Origin: Ceriagrion tenellum
Lineage: Eukaryota; Arthropoda; Insecta; Odonata; Coenagrionidae
DNA: 64,000 nucleotides
NCBI GenBank assembly: GCA_963169105.1
Contig: OY720634.1
Span: 118,518,430-118,582,429 of the forward strand
Direction: 5' to 3'
The notes beneath the pieces are model-generated. The model was not told where the DNA came from. It ran no database searches and was given only the letters and a program-made list of their open reading frames with translations. This document shows, piece by piece, positions 56,950-64,000 of the stretch (within the stretch, counting starts at the first letter, position 1; each line of letters starts with the position of its first letter). Both the position numbers and the translations under genes were made by a program.

Positions 56950-57215
56950 CATTGATTGTTCCAATGTCAGAGGACAAAAAAGACTGGAAGCGTTCAAAAT
57001 GCGGTCATGGCGAAGAATTGAGGAAGGACTATCAAATGAGAGTAGGACAAACAAAAACTTTTTGGCATCGTATGAGTGGTTAGATAAATACTTGGAAACG
57101 AAATGGAGTCAAATTAGCTGGATAGAGCAAGTAATAAAGGGGAATGTGATGTTGAAAATCTTTAAGGGAAAGAGGATAAAAGAGAGATGTGTGGTAATGT
57201 CAATTTGGATAACGT
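56950..57215 (+). mobile_element. LINE C-terminal fragment
   Basis: Plus strand: QKRLEAFKMRSWRRIEE, then about 45 residues later WSQISWIEQVIKGNVMLKIF. L-E-A-F-E-M-W-x-W-R-R-M-E-x-I-S-W-x-x-x-V-x-N-x-x-V-L is the family pattern; here the two halves are separated by an inserted stretch. It lies tail-apart from the minus-strand fragment at 56150-56500. Confidence 0.6.
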
Positions 57216-57224
57216 GAATAGAGG

Positions 57225-58585
57225 TACTTATTTCGCAAAGAGATGCAAACGGGATTTTGTATCTAAAGTCTTGAGTAAGATGCCCAAGGAGCCCATGCCC
57301 TCTTTTGTAATACATTGTAAAAGAGCCCATACTCACTCTCCCCCTAAGAGTCTTACATAATTCTTGAATGATCCCATTTAATTGACAACTACGCCACCGT
57401 GACAATGGCGCTCTACGCGTCACTAGGTCGCAGGTTTTGCTGGCGAAGAAAATGTGCTACCCGACAGGTGTACTACGCTCAGGTCAAACTTCAAGCAATG
57501 TTGAACCACATAGCTGTGCTAATTGTGTAACTGCAATCGGAGATTCGTCAAACCATAACTTCTTTAAGCTACAGTTTTGACGCTGAGCAAGTGAGTGTTA
57601 GACGGAAGCTCGGGTCAGAGGAACTACATGATATTATATATAATTTTACATTAGTTATCAGCGACCTATAAAACACATGGATAAGAATTCAATTCAAAAC
57701 AAGAACATTTTTTCGTCAAAAAATATATAAAATTTTAGGAAAAAATAGCATGAAAATGTTTGTTGGGAAATCCAATCTAATATTTCTTATTAGCGATGCC
57801 AAATACATAAATAAGAAAATTTTCATTTTAATCGCGACGTTTCTTCCTGCCATGGCAACATTTTGGAAATTCTAAACTTCTGTTCGTTGCGTCCAGCACA
57901 GTTTCCAGTCGAGTAGTGGCAAATATATGGACGGACAAATAAAAAAACAAGAGATATAGAAACGCTTATCAAATTATAATGAAATTGCCAAATCTTAACA
58001 ATTATCAAAATTTGTGGGATAATTCATTACAACCGCTACCTTTTAAACTTCGTGGGTTATCTGAATGGCGAAGAAATTTATGTAAGAAATGTTAAAAAAT
58101 TAGATATGGCCATTTCGAAAACTTATCATAAAGAAAAAATCATTAAATAATATGGCAATTTACTCGCTCATAGAAAATAAGACTTATTCCGGTAATTCAA
58201 TCAAACCATGCTGATAAATCGTAGGTATTATTATGTAGCACCGATATCGACTTTTATTACGAAGAGTATTCTTTACTTTGTATTTTATCCAAATTATTCG
58301 TTACGCATCAATGCGGTGATTTTTTAATCTATATTGGAAAACTATTGAATAGCATATAATTATTGTTTGCGAAGAAAATAAATTTAGGCCGGGTGACCTT
58401 TGCATGTTGGAGATACGTGTAGACGTTAACATCCATAGCTTACATGACCAACGTAGTGGTATCTTCGCTAAGAGTACCGTGATTTCATTTGAACTTAACA
58501 TACGCAACGTATCAACTTAACGTATGCAACTTAAATAATTGATCGAGAACCCGATGAATTTCGCCCGTAAATCTACACTAAAAAC
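57225..58585. other. No recognisable feature
   Basis: About 1.4 kb of AT-rich sequence with no supported gene or repeat. Confidence 0.35.
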
Positions 58586-58589
58586 TAAC

Positions 58590-58900
58590 TGGATTGGATT
58601 GGACATCTGGGGAGACGACCGACGGCTAAGGTCATTTGCGCCAGAGGGGATAGGTAAGGAAGAAAGGGTGGAAGGAAACTCGGCGTCGGCATTAGCCTAC
58701 TCTTAACGAAAGGCGCCAAGGGGACCACGGCTTAACGTCTCATCCGACCGTCGGAGTACTGTACTTGAAGTGCCCTCCACAAGACACTCAAGTAGGGATC
58801 GGGTTCCTCTGAAAAACATCTGCCACTGCAGGGATTTAATCCCTGGCCGCCCGTGTGGTAGGCGAGTACTCTAACCACCACACCAACCCGATACCCCCAA
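58590..58900 (-). mobile_element. tRNA-derived SINE, family S1, copy 3
   Basis: The reverse complement matches the 32.5-kb copy: GTGTGGTGGTTAGAGTACTC, CCAGGGATTAAATCCCTGC (B-box decayed), GAACCCGATCCCTACTTGAG, CAGTACTCCGACGGTCGGAT, GGCGCAAATGACCTTAGCCG and a tail of CCAATCCAATCC. It is near full length. Confidence 0.9.
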
Positions 58901-59067
58901 TAAAAAAAACTAACTCACTGAATTAAACCATACCACAGATCCTGAAAACAGCGTCAGCATTGAATTCGAAGCACCTACGTAATTTATAATTTACACCGCG
59001 AGAAAAGGGAAAAACAGTGGCGAAGATACAGAATTCAGACCAACGCCACCAGCTCACACTTCAGATA

Positions 59068-59454
59068 TACCTATCTACCCTGCTAAAAAATTGTATATAG
59101 TTTCCTTAAAACACTTCTACAGAATTTATTAAAAAGTTCTGCAGAATTCCTTAGGACGTTCTGTGGAATTCCTTACGACATTCCATATAGGCCCTTAGAA
59201 AAGGAACTGGGTCAACGGAAACCTCACATATTTTCGTAGAGTTGCTGAAGTTCTACAAAACAGCTTGTAAGGAGTTATTTTGCTCTGCAGAAAATAACTC
59301 TACAGAACATATATTCTGTAGAGTCAGGCTCTACCTATCTACCCTGCTAAAAAATTTTATATAGTTTCCTTAAAACACTTCTACAGAAAGAGTCAATTTC
59401 TGTAGAATTCCCTACGTTCTACAGAACAGCTGATAAGGAATTTTTAGCAGGATA
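59068..59454. mobile_element. TA-flanked MITE with internal duplication and many hairpins
   Basis: The element spans 59078-59452 between TA (59076-59077) and TA (59453-59454). Ends are CCCTGCTAAAAAATT and, inverted, TCCTGCTAAAAATTCC. A 57-bp segment at 59068-59124, including 10 bp outside the left end, is repeated at 59332-59388 with one mismatch, so the copy is a partial tandem dimer. The interior is full of TTCTGTAG/CTACAGAA and TTCTGCAGAATTCC palindromes, including an 11-bp perfect stem at 59297-59307 with 59314-59324. TA duplication suggests Tc1/mariner mobilisation; this is inference. Confidence 0.8.
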
Positions 59455-59913
59455 AAGTGTATCTAAATTCTAATATTAACCTAGATAAAATAAAGTTCTC
59501 ATCAACTAAGTCTTTCCCAAGCGTGAGGTGGCATAATTTATTTATTTTTGAACACAACTCAGCGCCACTAATAAAAATGTGCTCTCAAACAGGTACTGGC
59601 GTTCCGATTACTTTTCTTCCAACTTCTCCTCCACTGACCACTGACCACTCGGCCAGACCACAAGGTCACGTCCACAGGATGTAGCGGACTATTAAATTTC
59701 AAATAGATTGTTTTGCAAGTATATTGTCAATCGATCCGCCCTCCAGAACCCATTTAAATGCAGGGAGGGGTCACTTCAACCTGCGGGAATCTTACGCCAA
59801 GCGGAGATGGGAGAGTAGAAATGAAGATTTCCGCAAGATGAGAAAAAGGCAGCGATTTTCAACTCATGAAGAAGGTATGTCAGTTGAAGTAACAATTTAG
59901 AGTAACAAATTGA

Positions 59914-61790
59914 TCAAACGAGTCTCCCGTCGTCATAGTTAACACAGTAATAAAATAAAGACAGGTACATTACCGAGGCGATGATGGAGTATTTGGCTGC
60001 GTACGGACGAGTCCCCAGCTTCTCTCTTCTCCGCACTAAGATTTTAGTCTCCGGCTTATTTATGCTCACGTTGTATTCTTGGAGAACTTGGTCCATTGCG
60101 TTTACTGACCCTTGAAGATCATCGCAATTACCCGCTATGACTGCGACATTGTCTTCGAAGCGGAGCATGTTAATTATTTCTTAGTCAATCTTAATTCCGT
60201 TTAATCCAATTTCTTGTGTTCTCTCATTGCCTCATCCAAGAATATGTTTTAAAGTGCAGGTGAGAGTCTGCATCCTTGCATTACTCATTTGAGAATTTTA
60301 GCTTCGCCTCTTATTCGCGGCATGATGAATTTCCTCTTTTGTAATTGGTAGATTATATGCCAGCCTGAACATCTAGTTACACTCAACATTGTCAAAGACT
60401 TTCTTCAATTCAACGAATGCCACATACAGTGGCTTGTTCACATGTATTGTTTTCTCTACCATTACTCTATCTTCATGAATCCAAATTGGTTTCCCGAGAG
60501 GATGTCTTCCATTTTCCTTACAATCCTTCGGCTTTTTATTGGCGAAAGTAATTTTGATTCATGCGCCCCTAGACTCAAGGCTCGGTGCTCCTCACATTTC
60601 TCAGTCCTTGTCGTGTTCGGCATCGCAGTCATTACACTCTTTGGAAGTCCTGTGAAAGTCTTCCGCTTTTGTAGTTATCTTTAATTATTTCGTACAGTTG
60701 TCCTTGGCTTTACTTCCGAGAGTTTTGACGACTTCTCCGTTAGTATTTTCGGCCCCAGGTGCATTGTTTTTCTTAAGGTCTTCTACTGCTCTATCGGATC
60801 TGTTCCTCAGTATAATTGGGCCCCGGTCTTCCTCGTTAACCTCGCTCTCGTCTTTCATGCTTTCATAAGATTTTTTTTCCAGTGACCTCGGCCCTTTGTA
60901 GAGTTCATTTGTTGTATTTATTTCACCTATTCCCGATGTACATACATTTTCTATCGGTATATTCTCGTTCGCAGCCCTGATTTATTTCTTTTTTCTCTCC
61001 GAAGTGTTTCTTCACTAGCTTCCATGCTGTTTCGGCGTTCCTCTTCTTCAAGTTTTCGTTGACTTCCCCGCAGCATCTTTCGATCCAATCTTCCTAAGTC
61101 TTCTTAAATTCTCAATTGACTTGGTTCCTTAGCGTCTTTCAGAGGGTTGCTTCACCTTTGTTTACTTGCTTTTTGTATTTTCTTCTTTCTTCCATCAGTT
61201 TCCGCGTCTCCGTCGTAATCCATGGCTTCTTCGTGTCGACTCTCTGGCTCATCAGTTGCTCTTCCGATACACTCGCAATTGTCCTCTTCAGCTCGTCCCA
61301 CCTTCCTTCGGTGTCCGATTCTCCTCCCTTTTCTAGTTCCCTCTCAACTGTTGTGGCTAATTTTCCTCTGTTCTCTTTTTCTGCAGGCATTTTCGAGTCC
61401 CATTTTGGTTCATGTTTGATCTTCTTTATTTTCTTCTATCAAAGGAAGCTCTCCATGATTTCTAGGTTGTGATCACTATTGACATCTTCACCAGGATATC
61501 TCTTAGCCCACTGCTTCGCCTGGTTCTTGTGTCTCACTCTGACAAGTATGTAATCTATTTGGTACGGATCATTTTCCATTTGTACCTTCTGATTTTGCTC
61601 GAAGAGAATATTCGCTTCTATCAATTTCTTCTCACTGTAGAACTCTACCAGTCTTTCTCATTTGGCTTCTTGTTTTCCCAGTCAGAAATTTCCCGTGCTG
61701 TGATCCTCTTCGCCCTCTCCTGCCACTGCGTTCCTGTCTCCCATCATGATGAGCTCTCTTTCCCCTTCAAAAGGCTGAGGGCTAGTTAGG
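59914..61790 (-). mobile_element. Degenerate RTE-like LINE: endonuclease plus reverse transcriptase
   Basis: Reading down the minus strand: an APE-type endonuclease piece with ELIMMGDRNAVAGEGEE (about 61690-61770), LVEFYSEKKLIEANILF, QIDYILVRVRHKNQAKQ and EDVNSDHNLEIMESFL, whose S-D-H is the endonuclease catalytic histidine motif; a linker RWDELKRTIASVSEEQLMSQ (61139-61390); the reverse-transcriptase start AVEDLKKNNAPGAENTNGEV (about 60720-60830); the palm KPLYVAFVELKKVFDN (about 60385-60440); and MLRFEDNVAVIAGN, where the catalytic A/Y-D-D is E-D-N (60148-60159). Frameshifts and stops separate the pieces. It is cut at both ends and is catalytically dead. Confidence 0.9.
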
Positions 61791-61799
61791 ACGTATGCC

Positions 61800-62085
61800 A
61801 AAACAATAGAATTTTTTTATGGTTCATGAAAACAAGAACCTAGAGCAACATATGATCAGTACAGGCAATCTATTTTTCTTCTAAATCCTCACCAATTGGC
61901 AGTTCGCCTCTAATGATAATAACTGAATAAAAACGAATGATTTGACTCTTGAAATTGAAAGGTTTCAAGTGTTTTAACAATGAAGATAATGATTAATAGT
62001 AAGATATAACGCCCAAAACAAAGAACAACAAAGTATTAGTGAGCCTCAGATTAGTAAAGATTTCGGAACTCACGGCGATATCAGA
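61800..62085. other. No recognisable feature
   Basis: Short AT-rich stretch. Confidence 0.3.
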
Positions 62086-62089
62086 TCAA

Positions 62090-62240
62090 ATTAAGATATG
62101 CGTCGGTTCATCTAGTAGTATTTGGGTGATTAGGGTGCTTCGACGACTGAGGTCATTCGCACCAGACGGTTCATCTCCTTGGAAGTTGGAGGAGGAGAGA
62201 AGTCCGGGGGCAGAATTAACGGCCTAACAATAGCCCGGGG
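62090..62240 (-). mobile_element. SINE tail fragment related to S1
   Basis: On minus, CTGGTGCGAATGACCTCAGT then CGTCGAAGCACCC resembles the S1 tail GGCGCAAATGACCTTAGCTG, TCGGTCGCCTCCCC. The preceding body is different, so this may be a different SINE sharing the 3' module. Confidence 0.5.
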
Positions 62241-62634
62241 GATTTTTATCTGAACATATGGTTAGAATATATGGACTGATCGATTGAAGCGCGTCTTTTC
62301 AATAAGATTAAGGGAGCCATGATATTGAAACCGAATGCATACCCTGTAACGATTGACCTGAGATGGTGACTCGAGATGGAGATTGACGGTCAAACGATTG
62401 ACCTGAGATGTTGAAGATTGTAGGTATAAATTAAGTTCATGACATTGACATAAAGGCCACGTTTTATGTAAAGCAAGGGACATATGAATCGAAGCGAGAG
62501 GAAGATTCCACATGGTGGGCAATATATTAGATTATAATGTCACAATGGTTTTAAAAACCAGATGAGGGCATTTAAATAGGTACCAGCTTGATCAAAGGAA
62601 AGGTAATTGACAAGAGGGGAACAGCTATAGGCGG

Positions 62635-62860
62635 ATCCAGATAGCTTGAGTACTTAATCGTTAATCGTGATGACACAAGCACTTGATCTCTGTCCCAATG
62701 GGCACCGTTCAGATTCCGGCAATGGCAGAGATTTTTCATATGAATTCCAATCTCAACTCGGGTGCCATGTGGAGTGTTATTCAAGGGTGATAATTGTTCG
62801 ACGAATTGATTAGGAATCCACCGATGTCGACGCCAAGTTTCACCACACCCTTCCCCTATT
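62635..62860 (+). mobile_element. tRNA-derived SINE, family S4-like, diverged
   Basis: CACCGTTCAGATTCCGGCAA is a mutated B-box block and is followed by GGCAGAGATTTTTCATATGA, matching the position and wording of GCGGAGATTTTTAATTGGAC at 52.4 kb. A later ACCGATGTCGACGCCAAGTT corresponds to the GACGCCGGGTTT block of family S1. The head is strongly mutated. Confidence 0.6.
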
Positions 62861-63189
62861 CTCTAAAATTGTAATTCCACCTACATCAAAGAAAAGGATG
62901 AGTAAGGCTGAATATCTTGCGGTGATACTTTTTGTTGGGTGGAAAAAACCACAAGTGGGCCCAAAAATCAGCTCTAATCAAAGCGACATCCAAGCTCCTT
63001 AGATGAAGCATCCTTTTGAAGTAGACTTTCGCTAAGTTGGGTTCCACATCACAGTATTTGTCTTCACAGCACTCACGAAGACCATAGGGACATCTAGTTG
63101 TATCAGATTCGTTTGAGTTTATGCGAGCTCGCTTATAAACCAGAGAACTTACCAGGAAGATGGCAGACAGCAAGAAATCCTCCTGACAT

Positions 63190-64000
63190 GTTTATCACGT
63201 TTCGTGCTGAAAATACTGTAATTATTTCAAATGGGATTAAGTCAAAAGATAGGCATTTATTATCGGAGTAAAGTAAAAATAATCACAAAAATTGTTCACA
63301 ATAGAATTGAAAAAATCATACAAGAGAAACTAACAGAAGATCAGTATGGCTTTCGGAAGGGAATCGGTACAAGAGAAGCAGTCTTAGCACTGAGACAAAT
63401 AATAGAAAAACAGATGCAAAAAGGCAAAGCAACATTTATTTCTTTCATTGATCTGGAAAAAGCTTTCGATAATGCTAATTGGAACACGCTATTTCACATA
63501 TTAAAGAAAGGTGGAATTAAATCTAGAGAAAGAAGACTTATGTATAGTTGCTACAAAAATGAAAAAGGAGTTGTTAGATGTGGCTCAAAGGTAAAGGAAG
63601 CAAGAATAAGTAAGGGTTTTAGACAAGGGTGTTCCTTATCACCATAGTTATTCAATTTGTATTTACAAGATGCTATACACAGAATTAGAGAAGAGTTAGA
63701 AGAGACAGAAGTTGGAGTAAAAATGAATGGGGAGAGAGTGGACATGCTTAGATTCGCGGATGATATAGTTGTGCTAACAGAAAGTGAGAAAGATCTGCAA
63801 AAATATTGAATGTAATGAACAGGGTAATGAAAAATTATTACAACATGAAAATGAACAAACTTAAGACAAAGGTTCTAATCTGCGATAAAAACAAAAACAT
63901 AACAGCCAATATAAAATTGGAAAATGTTACCCTTCAACAAGTGAAAGAATTTAACAACTTGGGAAGTAAAATAACGTGGGATGGAAGAAGTGCCAGAGAT
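63190..64000 (+). mobile_element. LINE reverse-transcriptase domain, running off the right edge
   Basis: The plus-strand frame from 63231 reads YRSKVKIITKIVHNRIEKII, LTEDQYGFRKGIGTREAVLA, then FISFIDLEKAFDNANW (motif A with its aspartate) and KGFRQGCSLSP (motif B). A TAG at 63645-63647 breaks the frame, yet the next residues LFNLYLQDAI and MNGERVDMLRFADDIVVLTE (motif C, F-A-D-D at 63754-63765) remain intact. A one-base shift near 63806 moves the rest (NVMNRVMKNYYNMKMNKLK, then EFNNLGSKITWDG) to another frame. Only two lesions are seen, so it is younger than the other LINE copies here. The 3' end lies outside the window. Confidence 0.9.

Noticed and set aside
1..64000. CRISPR arrays, operons, bacterial genes or bacterial contamination
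   Set aside because: There are no regularly spaced identical repeats, no dense coding and no ribosome-binding-site-led frames; all coding traces are eukaryotic mobile elements.
1..64000. LTR retrotransposons or endogenous viruses
   Set aside because: I found no paired long terminal repeats with primer-binding site and no recognisable gag, protease or integrase motif. The similar blocks at 35513 and 35699 are too diverged and too short to be LTRs.

Overview
This window looks like intergenic DNA from a large, repeat-rich arthropod genome, most likely an insect. The evidence is the AT-rich base composition, the absence of long open reading frames, and the repeats it carries: 5'-truncated non-LTR retrotransposons of RTE-like and Jockey-like type, Penelope-like GIY-YIG remnants, tRNA-derived SINEs, small inverted-repeat DNA transposons and a mariner relic. 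The species cannot be named from the sequence alone. No host protein-coding gene, rRNA gene or functional tRNA gene can be supported. Nearly every recognisable coding stretch is a decayed mobile element, and most short open frames are chance or lie on the wrong strand of an element.

Layout. 0-3 kb: LINE reverse-transcriptase tail, a long inverted repeat of a retroelement 3' region (241-643), one weak exon candidate with a consensus splice donor (1494-1817), and a 99-bp-arm palindrome made of two head-to-head tRNA-like SINE copies (2704-2919). 3-8.9 kb: almost featureless. 8.9-13.1 kb: three copies of a MITE family flanked by TTAA, one interrupted by a truncated Jockey-like LINE; a fourth, partial copy lies at 30 kb. 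13-25 kb: retroelement scraps, a tRNA-derived SINE, and a LINE split by a 523-bp inverted-repeat element (23415-23937). 26-33 kb: SINE copies, inverted Penelope-like 3' ends at 29.1-29.4 and 31.4-31.7 kb, and a LINE C-terminus. 35.1-36.5 kb: the only CpG-rich stretch, a possible promoter. 36.7-41 kb: a cluster of Penelope-like remnants, including a 161-bp inverted dimer flanked by a 13-bp duplication (40428-40614). 41-49 kb: AT-rich palindromes, a mariner transposase C-terminus and SINE bodies. 49.1-50.1 kb: about two tandem units of roughly 480 bp. 52-58 kb: a SINE and four LINE tails. 58.6-64 kb: a SINE, a TA-flanked MITE full of small hairpins, a 1.9-kb degenerate RTE-like LINE (endonuclease to reverse transcriptase), and a better-preserved reverse transcriptase running off the right edge.

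There is no operon or pathway to describe. The coherent story is element on element: nested insertions, 5' truncation and, most strikingly, a repeated architecture in which Penelope-like 3' ends, and tRNA-SINEs as well, sit head-to-head as inverted pairs facing outward.
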